From: Microdochium bolleyi
Taxonomy: Eukaryota; Ascomycota; Sordariomycetes; Xylariales; Microdochiaceae
Assembly (NCBI GenBank): GCA_001566295.1
Contig: KQ964245.1
Coordinates: forward strand, 3,973,524 to 4,037,523
Length of the DNA: 64,000 nt
Direction of reading: 5' to 3'
This document shows, in pieces, positions 53,274 to 64,000 of this stretch. The position numbers and the translations under genes are program-made. The notes below the pieces were generated by a model that was given only the letters and a program-made list of their open reading frames with translations, ran no database searches and was not told the DNA's origin. Each line of letters begins with the position of its first letter. Position 1 is the first letter of the stretch.

Positions 53274-54667
53274 CTTGACAAGAGTGGCAAATGAGGGCGT
53301 ATATATATGAGGGTTATCGTAGAATCACCGACGGCGTAAACTTTTGATTCGACTGGAGGTTGGCCCGTTGAGAACGAATCAGGTCGATGCCGGGATCTCG
53401 AGGCGCAAAGCGACGGCGATCAGGATCGACAACAATATCGGAACTTTGTGGTCGTACCGGTCGCTGCAGATGTGGACTGCTCGGTGTGTCGGTGACGACG
53501 ACGTCGACGTTGGTGAGGATGATTGAAAGGGCGATAAACAAGAGAATGCTGGGGCGAAATTCCAGTGGATGGCTCGACTAGGGTCTGGGTTGGCTTCGAG
53601 TCGCGGGAGAGGCGTGGCGGGTGGGACAGAGGACCGGCCGCGGTGACGAAGACGGCGTGCGTCGAGTCTGGACGGGCGTAGCGAGCGTGGGTGACGGGCA
53701 GAAGTGAAGCGAGGGAGAGAGGTTGGAGGTGTGGTGCCCCGTGGTTGCTATGCGGTGTTGGCACTGGAATCCTGGACCTGGCAGGCGCAGGAAACGAAAC
53801 AGGGAAAGGAGGCAGTTGCGGCACTGGGAGCGAGGAGGCAGGAGCGATGGGGCGGGCCCGGACCCACTCCCAGCCGCACTCTTGCACCACTCATTACGCG
53901 CATCTATGCTGGCACCTCAGCATGATTCGCCGGGGGAGATGCGTTAGGTAAGCGGTGCACGGGGCCCTGGCAATGGCAGATCTCAGGCCTGCGAGATTTT
54001 CAAGACCCGCACCCAATCTCGTGTTCATTTTCGAGCAGGCAGGCAGTTCTCGTGTCAGGAGCATCCTTCGCAGCGTTACGGACATTGGTACTGGTGCTGT
54101 GTTATGTGAGCCGCTCTCTCCCCCGCTGTCAACGCGGTTCTCGACTTTGGACCACCTGAGCCACAACACCCGCCTCAGTGGGCAGCACAAGTTGTATTGA
54201 CCCCGGGCTCTACACCACCAGGCATATGCATTGCCGATGCTGCCCCAACTGAGAATGGTGCACACGTCTCACCACTGTGTCAGTGTGGCATCTGCGCAGC
54301 ACGGCTGGCATCGGGCTGAGTAACGACAGTCCTAACGAACGCAAGATGCACACTCCGACTGACAAGCAGCAACATATGGCCTGTAGGCTGCCCTCTCCTG
54401 AGGTGATCGTCCAAATCGCATTTTGCCCCGCTACCTGAGCTAGGCGGCGCGGCTGTCCGGCGTCCGAAATGTGGGATCCGCATCGCCGGATGGCGTAGCC
54501 GGCCGCCTGGACATCGAAATGCCATGTTGCAACCTCCGTGCAGGACCAAGCACTAAAGCACAACGCCAATATTTGCGCCATATGTTCATGTAAAACGTCG
54601 CATGTCACCAGGTAGAGAACGTTCCATGGCTGCACTCAAATGCTTGACACCAGAATCTGCCGTCAAC
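53274..54667. other. Upstream region of chs7, no gene recognised
   Basis: About 1.4 kb between the chs7 start and the MFS gene's 3' end, both on the minus strand. The proximal part is GC-rich with Arg/Pro/Ser-rich shadow frames. No gene, repeat or RNA is recognised. Confidence 0.5.
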
Positions 54668-56229
54668 TTAATACCATGAGAACTTCCACCCGCCAGCGAC
54701 ACCTCTCGCGATCACAAACGAGATGAACGCCAGGACATACGCACTGCCTGCGAACAGTATCAAGGTCTGGTAGTGGTCGTGCTCGCTTCCCAGCAGCGCT
54801 CCAGCGATCGGGATGCCTATCAGCGCGCCAAAGCTCGCGACAAAGTACGCCATGCCGTTGGCCTTGCCGTAGTCCTCGATCTTGCACACCCTGGACACGC
54901 AGACGGGGGCCAGGCTGATGGCTGCGCCGGACCAGAATCCAAACAGCGCGGTGAAGGCCATGATTGCAGACCTGCTTGCTCCTGCCGTCTGCCAGACACC
55001 AAGCACCAAGACCGCGCATAGCATCGAGGTGATGCACATCGTGTTGAATGCGCCAATGCGGTCCGCGGCATAACCTGGCAGCATGCGGCCCGGTATGGCG
55101 CCCGCGTTGAGCACAGTATTGAGCAAGAACGAGTCCTGCAGCGACCAGCCCTGGTGGATGGCATACGACGAGATGTACGTATATGGGATGAAGACGGCAA
55201 ACTCAACAAAGAACACGGCGCACGTAGTTGCACTGAACTTGACATCTCTGAAGAGGCCGAAGTCCATGAGCAACCGCGCGCGGGGCTCCGCTGGCAGGCG
55301 CTTACGCAGCGTCAAGCTCGCCACGCCCAGGAGGACGAGCGAAATGAGCGCGATGATGCGCATCGCCCAAGGAAAGCCGATGCGGGGAGCCAGGTACTGG
55401 ATGATGAGCGTGAAAGCGATACCGCTGATGCCGCCAGCCGTGCAGGCAATGCCCGTGGCGAAGGCGCGCTTCTTGCAGAACCAGTGTCCAATGGCGGACA
55501 ATGCTGGGTTGAAAAGTAGCGAGGCGCTGAGGCCGCCGCAGACACCAAAGGAGAGGAAAATCTGGTAGTATTCTGCATTGGACAAATGTTTGTTAGCTAC
55601 GGTCATGTCCTCGGCTTGTTCCATTTCGCCGACTTACCTGTCGAGAGACTGATGAAGATCATGGAGGCAACGAGGCCGATGGACCCAGGCACGACGAGCA
55701 GCCGGGTGTCGTGGGCATCGAAGATTGGACCTAAGACAACAATCAGTTTCCAAGGAGGAGACTCCGGGACAGCCCGCAATCGCTCCCAAGGAGAGACTCA
55801 CCAACCTGTGCCCCCAGAGCGGTAACCAGGAACGCGAATGTTGAGACGATCCAGCCGATCTTACTCTCGGGCATGCCCTGGAGCTGGTTCTGTGAGAACC
55901 AGGCGTGGAAGATGTTGAGGCTGTTGATCAGGCCCATTGGCGGGATCATGGCACACCATGCGCCGAAGACGACGGCCCAGGCCTGTATGCCGCCTTCGGG
56001 GTAGTCGTCAACCTCATCGCGGCCCGTGACTACTGTTATATTATCGACATTATTGCCGTCGCGTCGTTGTAGTTCTGTTGTGCATCTTTTAGTCCATTGC
56101 CTTTAGCGTCACGGCACGGGCAGGTGTAGTCCACGGTCCTTGGAGGGTTGCGAAACGGGCTTGTTACTCACCGGCTGCTGGAGGGTCAGCAAGCTGGTCC
56201 GCAGAGGGCTGCGTCGCCGCGTTGGTCAT
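54668..56229 (-). CDS. MFS transporter, monocarboxylate-transporter-like
   Basis: Four exons: 56229-56172, 56032-55802, 55730-55638 and 55572-54668, all junctions in phase 1 with GTGAGT/GTAAGT donors, giving 428 residues. The N-terminal cytosolic MTNAATQPSADQL...VVTGRDEVDDYPEGGIQAWA, including the DYPEGGxQAW box, is typical of fungal MCT-like major facilitator proteins. Twelve helices are visible, with GPIFDAHDTRLLVVPGSIGL in loop 2-3, SFGVCGGLSASLLFNPALSA, and PGYAADRIGAFNTMCI for the second half. Substrates in this family include monocarboxylates, riboflavin or secondary metabolites; none can be chosen here. The neighbour 360 bases upstream is an unrecognised multipass protein on the same strand. 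Confidence 0.9.
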
Positions 56230-56587
56230 CTTTTACGCGCGCAGCCTGCTTCGTCAAGAGGCTTCTGGATAGTACCTCAGAGGCCAAAAGTAAGTAGTGA
56301 AACCGGAGGCATGGACCGTGAGGTCTGCTTATCGAAGTGCACGGATGTGGAAAAGACATCAAACGGTACTGGCTTTGAACTAAGTCTCTTTTCCTCCGCG
56401 GGGTCCCCGCAGAATGAGCCGAGAATTCAGCTCCGGCACCGCAGGATGCCGATTGGCAGCCCGGCCGGTGGCGGCCGTGGACCCACGCGAGGCGGTCCGG
56501 GGTAGTTCTGAATCGCGACACTCAACCGTTCAGAGCCTTTCAGTCGTTGCCGTGCTGCGCAACAATACATGTTCATCTCATGCCGGA
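56230..56587. other. Short intergenic region between two minus-strand membrane-protein genes
   Basis: About 360 bases, probably the MFS promoter. Nothing further is recognised. Confidence 0.5.
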
Positions 56588-57910
56588 CTACAGAACTTCC
56601 ACTCCATGTCCAGTAATTTGTGCGCAAGCAGAAGCGTGGCAATTGAAGTAGGACTGTCTCAACGAGCCGTACCTTGCCACAGCGCTCTCCCCTGGCCTCG
56701 CCATGTTCTCGAGCAAGACAGCATGCTGGGAATACCCCCTCCTCTCCTCGTCGTCGTCTGCAGCTCCGGACGCGCCCACGGCCGCTATCCGGCGCTCCTC
56801 GTCGTCTCTTGAGGGCCCAGCGAGACTCGATGGAATGTAGGTTGTACACTCCCGAGCACCGAGTAGCTCGAGCCGGCCGATCCCTCGGCAGACGAGCGTG
56901 CTGAGTATGTATCTTGTGGCGATGACGAGGACGTCTTTGACGCTGAAGAACAGGATACTTGAGGATATCATGCTGCCGAAGATCAGGTTGACCACGGCGC
57001 CGATACACAGCGCCCAGATGAGCAGGTTGACGAATGCCGTGTCGCCGCGCCAGCGGATGGTCTTGTGGCGCTGGAATGCGATGGGGACGTGCTCCTGGGG
57101 AAGCTTCCTGATCAAGTTGCTGCTGCTTCGAAATATTGGCGTCGCCGTGTTGGTCGTATTGGCAGGGCCGATTGACGCGACACTGATTCTCAGAGACTGG
57201 ATCCAGACGGCGCCAAAGTGCAGGACGATGCAGATGAACGTCCACAGGGGCACCATGAAGATCGTCTCGGGCGTCCAGCTGACGATGGCGTGGTACCCGA
57301 GCTGGTAGCACATGTACACGACGTTCCCCGCGGCCCCCATGGCGAGGACGTACTGCGTGATGCTCAGCAAGACCCTGTTCCGCAGCACGGGCTGCGTCCA
57401 GGCTCCCCTCGAGGACGATGTTGATGCGGATGGCCGGGCACCGACCTGCTCTACCAGATTGGCCGTGAAGCTCTTGTAGTCGCTCGTCTTCATAACCGCG
57501 ACCGAGGGGCTCCCCAGGGCGAGCAGCATGGCGAGAACGGGTCGGCGAAGGTGCAGAAACGCCGTCTCGGCGGGCGTGCTGCCGAGCGTGGACAGGATCG
57601 TGGGCAGTAGGCCCAGCACGACGGCGCTCGCGCCGAGCTCGGCCTTGCGGTGCTCAGGCATGTTCTGGAGTATGCAGTCAATCACCGGCGTGATGAGCGA
57701 CGAGTACTTTGTGCCCGGCTCGCGCTCGCCCGTCTTGTAGGTCGCCAGCTCGCTCGAGCAGTTGTATCGCAGCGTTTCCTGGAGTAGTCTTGGTGCAGTA
57801 CAATATCAGCTTCTGTACATCGTTTGCAGCCTCCTGTGCAGATATGGGAGAGGTCATTCCACCTACACGTTCCAAAAGGGGAAGAACTCGTCAAAATGTG
57901 TAGTGGCCAT
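56588..57910 (-). CDS. Unrecognised fungal multipass membrane protein
   Basis: Two exons, 57910-57869 and 57778-56588, give 410 residues. Exon 1 is only 14 codons (MATTHFDEFFPFWN); the splice (GTGTAG...CCAG) joins it to ETLRYNCSSELATYKTGERE in frame. About seven hydrophobic segments follow, such as ASAVVLGLLPTILSTLG, LSITQYVLAMGAAGNVVYMC, PLWTFICIVLHFGAVWIQSL and FVNLLIWALCIGAVVNLIFG. The layout resembles fungal-specific integral membrane proteins of unknown function often found near variable loci. The C-terminus is polar and acidic (DDEERRIAAVGASGAADDDE). The donor GTGTAG is weaker than usual, so the first exon is less certain than the body. Confidence 0.68.
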
Positions 57911-58785
57911 GGACGTGGCTTGACATGTCGTCGCGAGCAATAGCACAAGCATCGCAAGCTCAGCTGTCGCTACCCCACCTCGTAGAGTGCCCATCGTCAT
58001 TTCTGTTCTTCCCTGACGTCGACAAGACGGCGAGACTGGATCTTAGTGTCGATATTGTGCCAACTCAGTTCAGGACTTGGTGTTATCGCGAATGCAGTCA
58101 AGCCTGACCGTCATTGGGTATGTATCACTTTTTAAGGACCAAGCATGACAGTAAGCGCTAACTTGTTTCGTACTGCTGTGAACGGGACACACCGAAATAG
58201 TTGATGAAAATAGGAGCCGCATGCAGGTAAGCAACGCAGAGTGACCAAAAGAGAAAACCCTCTTGTCAACGACCTAACCGAACCAATCGCGTCTGACCAC
58301 ACTGCCGTATATTCTGCACATCCCTGATGTGATGCTTGTGTGACGGAGGCAATATGTTGCCAAGGCGGTCATAATAGTTCCGGGGCTTTTCGTTGGAAAG
58401 GTGCCACAGGTAGGTGAGAAAAATGACCAGAGAAATAGGTGGCCTGACAGCAAATGGTCGGAATGCCGGCGCTCGGTATATTCAGGGACTGTCGACCTCG
58501 ATCTCTGTGTCAGAGCTCGCGCTTTGTACATACCAAGGTGATGCAGCGAGTGTATGGGTATCAATCATCTCATCATGGTGAGAATATTTAAAGGGACTCA
58601 TCACAGTATTTGCTATCCGTTAGACACCCGACAAAGGAATTGTAGATACTTGACAGACAAGCTATCTGCTCAAGGCAAGATACCGCTCTTGTCCCCCCAA
58701 AAAGCCGATGCCTTCATGATCATACAGCTTCGTGCCGATTCCATTCGGCTCCTTTTCTTTGACGGTATACTTCAACGAGGATTGT
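57911..58785. other. Intergenic, no gene recognised
   Basis: About 875 bases of AT-richer DNA between the membrane-protein gene and the 3' end of the M15-like gene. No coding or RNA feature is supported. Confidence 0.5.
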
Positions 58786-59785
58786 CTAGTACTTATAGCT
58801 GACGTGTACGTGGTCCCTGCATCATATAACTCTCTTCGTCAGTCGTGAATTCGCGAAGATCAGTGACAGCGAGCACTGAGCATGCTATAACAGGACTCAC
58901 CAGTGGTTAGCAGTCATATCACCCCTATCATCCATGCCTCGCCACTTGCTCCAGCCCGTGACGGTCTCGGTCGACTGCCAGATGCGCTGGCCGAAGATGA
59001 TGTACTTGACGTTCTGCGCATTGGCGTTGTTCATGATCCATTCGGCGATCTCGATGCCTGAGAGCGTTGCAGCCTGTCCACAGCTAGTTAGGCATGTCTC
59101 CAGTCACGCTTCGGACACGGTCAAAGGCCGCCGTTTTTCTCTGGAAGATACGGAAATGGGGCTTTGAGACTTACACCACCGCTATCGGAGCACATGAAGT
59201 CAATAGCGCCGCCACAGCAGTGATCCGAGGTCTGACAGCTGCAGTTCTCACGGATGCAGTACACATTCTTGATCCGGCCGGGGAACTTGGCGAGGACCGT
59301 ATCGGAGCCCTTGATGGACACATCGAGACAGCCAGACTTGCCGAGCGTGGGCTTCGCGTATCCGCCGAAGCCCGTGGCCGCGGAGCTGCAGCACTGCATC
59401 GCGCTCGGCCCGGGGCACTGGCCGGACACACTGGTGCCCGCACAGTCGCTCGTCCAGCGGCAGTTGCCGGCTGAGCCGTTGCTGCACGAGGGCTTGGTGC
59501 AGCACTTGACGTTGGACGGGTCCGACGGGCAGGCGCCGCTGATGGAGGTGCCGCCGGCCGTTGTGCAGGCTGCGGAGTCGACACAGACGCCTGTTGGGGT
59601 GTTCCACCATCAGTGGGTATTCTAAGAGGGTATACTTGTGCAAGGAACTCGTTCGGCTCGGAATCATGGCGGTGAGACTTGCCTGCTACGCCGTTTGCTC
59701 CCACGCAAGGTTCATTCTCAGCAGCGAGAGCGCCGGAGACGAGGACGCCTGAGAAGAACAGGAATGAACTCAAAGTAAGCCGCAT
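58786..59785 (-). CDS. Secreted Cys-rich protein with M15-type peptidase domain
   Basis: Four exons: 59785-59683, 59590-59175, 59073-58901 and 58816-58786, encoding 240 residues. Intron 1 uses a GC-AG donor (AG/GCAAGT); the others are GT-AG. Residues 1-21 are a signal peptide. Two Cys-rich units follow at about 37-70 (CVDSAACTTAGGTSISGACP) and 78-103 (CRWTSDCAGTSVSGQCPG), possible wall-binding modules. The C-terminal domain has FPGRIKNVYCIRENCSC, then SDHCCGGAID at 156-165, which fits the SxHxxGxAxD zinc motif of M15 D-Ala-D-Ala peptidases, and DHVHVS at 232-237 supplying the H-x-H. The 31-base last exon encodes this DHVHVSYKY end, so the site is complete only after splicing. A role in cleaving bacterial peptidoglycan is inferred from the bacterial family. 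No enzymatic test of fungal members is assumed. Confidence 0.85.
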
Positions 59786-61476
59786 GATGATGGTAATTAG
59801 ATCAGGAAATTGTGCTGATGGATGATGTAGGTGAGACACGCAAGACTTCGTGACAAAATTCGAAGGTAGGCTGGCCAGTTTCGGGGATTCTTAGGGTATG
59901 TACGTGCACAACGGGGTACTTATGGTTGGCGCTTGGGACGACTAGCCGTGGATCATCTTGTGCAAATGTAGAAGGTGCCACGATAGGACCTCTGCGGCGA
60001 GGCGACTATACCGAAGATCAACAAGTCTGCGTGTTCGAAATGACGACAGAGCCTGCTATATCTAGAACTGATCGTGACGCAGCTGAAAAGACCTGCATGA
60101 AAATGATGCTTTTCCATGCCTACAGAACGCGGGGATGGGCGTTGTCAAGAAAGGGGCCGCCCGAAGGCGAGGCTTGGCACAGCGGCAATTCCAGGATCGG
60201 CGGCTGAGCTGAACGTCGAGTTGCTCCGAGATGACATGATCTTACGCGTTTCTGTGCTTGGAGGTACGGGCGGCCAAGGATGATGGGTAGGATCGCCCCG
60301 GCTATCAATTCAGCTGCCAAGAAGTCCTAGGCAGGACAGCGTCGCGTACGTTGCACCAACAGACTCTGGGTGACGTTATTGTCTCAAACGGAGATGGCCC
60401 AATGTTTGGACACATGCTGGGACGCAGCTCCACCAAGGCTGAACCGTGCCCTATTTTATGTGATTAATGCTAATGACAGCATGGGCCGTTGAGGCTGTCG
60501 TGTTGTATAGAGAACATCTCAGAAGAAGGACTTGGCAAGCCCAAGCAGGATGGCCACATTTGACTTGAGCATCATTTAATGCATCAAATGCATCCCAGAT
60601 TCGTACTCTGACGTAGTTGAACATGCGGTGTACTAACAGACCATGATAGTGAGCCTTGAAGGAAAGTCGCTGCGTGATATCAATAATCAAATCGTAACAT
60701 TCCAAATCTTGAAGTGACATTACATCGTCTATTGAGCATCGATAAAAGTAGCAACAAATGGTAGCCATTGAGCTTGTGGTATACTTGCACTTATCACGTG
60801 ATGGCTATTCCTGACAACCTAACCTGCTTCGAGGCCGGTGAGGAAGTTTAGGGACTATGATTGGACTTTTTCTCAAGCTGAGTGTTCACACCACCATTGA
60901 TGCAGATGCAAGCCGGCCGGTAGGATATGCTATACCGGTCGTTACTTCGATGTGACTATATGAGACTCTCCTGGTTTCTGAAGGAAATTTGAAAGTGAAG
61001 CCAGAGGAATTGCCTGAAATAGACCTCAAAAGCGACGCCAAAAAAGAATGGGAGCAGGCAGAATCACTTGAGAGCACCAGGTCCCACGCCTGAACTTTAT
61101 TTGGAACTGCACAAGGGAAAAAGACTGGAAATCCTCAAGGTGATCGCCGAACATCACCGGCATATCAGCGAATTACCAGCCGCCGTCCCCGCACTCCCAA
61201 CTCCAATTCACCCGGACATGGGGGATAGTGCCCGTGCCGGCACTATACCACAGAGCGTAGCTCCGCGGCATGCCGATGTCGCATCCGAGAGAAACCCCGC
61301 GACAGGCGACCAGCGTACAGAAAACCTTCGCATCGTCTGATTGTACAAGTTCTTTGATTCTTTGATACACGTCTGTGTTGAGTGGCTTGATCATACTCAA
61401 CCATCTTTTCCTGGCCACTCCTCTCTGAAGCGGAACAAGACCACGCAACCATCGTCCAACAGACTAGAACGCCACC
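59786..61476. other. Intergenic, no gene recognised
   Basis: About 1.7 kb between divergent genes (M15-like minus, GH35 plus). It has lower GC content than neighbouring exons. Short frames on both strands carry no domain, and no RNA gene is recognised. Confidence 0.5.
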
Positions 61477-63340
61477 ATGGTCACCCACCACAACATCCCG
61501 CATCTCGTCACGACCGATGCGGGCAAGCAGCTCATCGTGAAGGGCAGCCCGTTTCTCATCCTGGGCGGCGAGCTGCAGAACTCATCCCTCACGGACCCCG
61601 AGTACATGAACACGGTCTGGCAGAAGCTCGTCGACACCAACGTCAACACGGTCCTCGGGTGCGTCACATGGGAGCAGATCGAGCCTGAGGAGGGCAAGTT
61701 CTGCTTCGAAGTGCTGGACCAGGTCGTCCAGGATGCGCGGAGGCATGGGCTGCATCTTGTGCTGTTGTGGTTCGGGTCGTTCAAGAATGGTTAGTATCGG
61801 CCGGGCACCAACGATACCCGGTACCCATTCCCAAGGGCCTCGTGGCGTGAAGGCTCCTAACATTCTCTATAGGCCTCTCGACATACGCGCCAGCCTGGGT
61901 TAAAACCAATCCCAAGCGATTCCCACGCATGAAGCTGCGCAAGGCAGGGGGCGTCCTTGAGACGGCCGACGTCATCTCGCTGTTCTCAGACGAGTGCCGC
62001 GATGCAGATGCCCGGGCGTTCCGCCAGTTCATGGGGCACCTCAAGACACTCGACGAGGCGCATTCGACCGTCATCATGGTCCAGGTTGAGAACGAGCCCG
62101 GCCTGCTCGGAGACTCGCGCGACGGCGGCGATATCGCCAATGCCGCGTTTAGTGAGGTGGTGCCGCACGAGCTGGTATCGTTTTTTGCGGACAGCTACGA
62201 CAGCCTGTTACCGGAGGCCCAGAAGAACCTGGCGCACTTTGTTGAGAACAATCGCAGCGCCGAGGGGAAGGAGGGCAAGACCTGGGTGGAGACATTCGGC
62301 CCGGGACCCAAGACAGACGAGATCTTCATGGCGTATCACTACGCCAGGTACATCAACAGTGTTGCGGAGGCGGGCAAGGCGGCGTACAATTTGCCAATGT
62401 ACGTCAACGTGTGGATGAACTATGTTGGCGACAATGCAGACAACGACTTCCCAGTTGTGGCTGGCGGAGGTGGCAAACCAGGAGATTGTAAGTTCGCCCT
62501 ACCCTTCTTGCCCAAACTCGTTGAATGAAATTGATGACGGATCTTGCTCCTAACACGTAACACGTAGACCCTTCTGGCGGATGTGTGCCTGACGTCCTCG
62601 ACATCTGGCAGCGCTTCTGCCCCAAGCTTGACTTCTTCTCGCCCGACATCTACCTCAACAACTACGGCGATGCGTGCGGCCAGTACCGCCACCGGGGCCA
62701 GCCGCTGTTCATCCCCGAGCAGCGCCGGGACGAGTACGGCGCGCGCCGGATCTGGGTCGCGTACGGCAGCCACGCCGCGCTGGGCGTGTCGCCCTTCGGC
62801 ATCGACACGCTCGAGCCCAGCACGAACCCGTTCACGAGGCACTACGCGCTGCTCGACTCGGTGTCCGCACACGTGCTCGAGGCTCAGCGGCGGCCGTGTT
62901 CCTCCGTGGGGTTCTTCTTTGACGAGCTGACCCCGAGCGGCAAGGAGACCGCCGAGCCGATTGTCAGGCACTGGGCTGGGTTCGAGCTGACCATCAAGCG
63001 GGCGTTTGTGTTTGGCCGCCCGGGTCCTGGTGCAGGCATGGTCATCCACAAGGGCGACGGCAAGTTCCTGCTCGTCGGCTGGGGGTTCCTGGTCTCGGCG
63101 CGCTCGCTGGACCCGAGGGCGACGTTCACGGGGATTCTGAAGTTCGAGGAGAAGACGGTCGTCGACAGGAGCACGGGCGAGCTGAGGACGGCGCGGATGC
63201 TCAACGGCGACGAGACGCGCAGCGGACAGTTCGCGCAGATGCCCAACGAGGACCCGGACTATGGCGGGTTCCCCATCTGCGTGACGATCCCGGCGCGGAC
63301 AATGATTGCGGAGTTGCAGTTCTATTGCATCAAAGAATGA
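61477..63340 (+). CDS. GH35 beta-galactosidase-like glycosidase (DUF5597 type)
   Basis: Three exons: 61477-61789, 61873-62487 and 62568-63340 (introns GTTAGT...TAG, GTAAGT...TAG), encoding 566 residues. The GH35 barrel landmarks are FLILGGELQNSS at 27-38, VLGCVTWEQIEPEEGKF near 59-75, VIMVQVENEPG at 171-181 with E179 as probable acid/base, and LFIPEQRRDEYG at 356-367 with E360 as probable nucleophile. The C-terminal part resembles DUF5597 of bacterial-like GH35 enzymes. There is no signal peptide, so the enzyme is probably cytosolic, unlike the large secreted fungal LacA-type beta-galactosidases of about 1000 residues. The start GCCACCATGG is an ideal Kozak context. Beta-galactoside hydrolysis is inferred from the family. 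Confidence 0.92.
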
Positions 63341-64000
63341 GGGACTTAAGAGGGCGGCGGGGGGCGTTTCCCGGGTTGTGCGTCCTCTAATGAGATAGAA
63401 TGACTGACAGCAAGTACAGCGACCGTCCGTATTTGATCATGTCTTGCAGGCTTCTTCGTGACCCTGGATGCGCTCGTGCCTGCATCTTACAGAGCAATGC
63501 GCGTTCTTGGAAGATGCCGACTGGTAGCACGACAAAGATGACGGGCACACATGAGAGCGGCCCGTAGGGTCCGAGGTGTTCCTGGGCCTGTCAAATATCA
63601 GCTTCGTCTCACCTTGGCAATCACAGACGTCGACCACTCAGATGTGCTGCACTGTTGCACATGGAAGGACGAGCATGACTGCGAATCTCGCTTGTGTTTT
63701 GTGGCGGCCAATCTGACACAGGGGCAGCCGAGTTGTCAGCCATCGCCTCAGAATCCTGCTTCCACAGTCCCGCAATCAGGACATGACTGCGGGGCAGGTA
63801 TTGGCTGCCGTCGATGAGCAGGACCAGACTTGGGAACATGTTTGAGATGTGAGAATTGTGCAAGAGGGCTGCTCCACGGTGGCGGCCCTACGCAGACCGC
63901 CTCATCCACATCTCCGAGACTTCCAGCGCGGCAGGCCTGAGTTTAGTGGCATACACATGAAAGCCGCGCGACAACTCCAGCGAATGAGGTGGTTGCATCA
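63341..64000. other. Window end, no gene recognised
   Basis: The last 660 bases after the GH35 stop codon hold no frame with a recognisable domain on either strand. A gene extending beyond the window cannot be ruled out. Confidence 0.4.

Noticed and set aside
1..64000. CRISPR arrays, rRNA genes, transposons, RIP-type AT-rich blocks
   Set aside because: I scanned for repeat-spacer patterns, long terminal or inverted repeats and strongly AT-biased stretches and saw none. Faint or old elements could still be missed by eye.

Overview
The window is nuclear DNA of a filamentous ascomycete, most likely a Sordariomycete. This rests on compact GC-rich genes, short GT-AG introns of about 50-150 bp with CTAAC/CTGAC-like branch sites, ascomycete hallmark genes (pacC, chs7, atg17, a Zn2Cys6 regulator, RTA1, UstYa family) and an intron-containing tRNA-Glu. 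I support 25 protein-coding genes and one tRNA gene. Exon borders were read by eye from splice consensus and reading-frame continuity. I see no transposon, CRISPR array, rRNA gene or bacterial-style operon.

Layout. 1-12 kb: a Stb3-type Sin3-binding protein, a long non-coding stretch dense in GCCAAG hexamers, then the ambient-pH regulator pacC. 12-22 kb: a SET/MYND protein, a five-exon Zn2Cys6 regulator, a CsbD-like small protein and a MAPEG membrane protein. 23-26 kb: atg17 and a Ure2-like glutathione S-transferase, convergent. 26.9-29.6 kb: a divergent pair made of a secreted precursor with Kex2-type KR-bounded tandem repeats and a UstYa-family (DUF3328) oxidase, the hallmark combination of fungal ribosomal cyclic peptide (dikaritin/KexRiP) pathways. 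29.9-42.3 kb: an ankyrin-like gene with an eroded tail, an RTA1 transporter, a riboflavin-kinase-like protein without its catalytic Glu, an Mpv17/PMP22 protein, Swc5 and an unrecognised acidic protein. 44-53 kb: a ferric-reductase-like flavocytochrome, a DUF218 protein, a Bcs1-like AAA ATPase, tRNA-Glu(CTC), a DUF4604 protein and the chitin synthase chaperone Chs7. 54-63 kb, accessory in character: an MCT-like MFS transporter, an unrecognised multipass membrane protein, a secreted Cys-rich protein with a bacterial-type M15 peptidase signature, and a cytosolic GH35 glycosidase.

The most interesting system is the precursor plus UstYa pair at 26.9-29.6 kb. The precursor encodes four Tyr-ending peptides of two alternating types (IYIK- and IVIK-containing), which would be released by Kex2 and Ste13-like trimming and could be oxidatively cyclised by the adjacent UstYa enzyme. 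Second is the array of about 23 PacC-consensus hexamers within 1.6 kb upstream of pacC, which suggests strong autoregulation.
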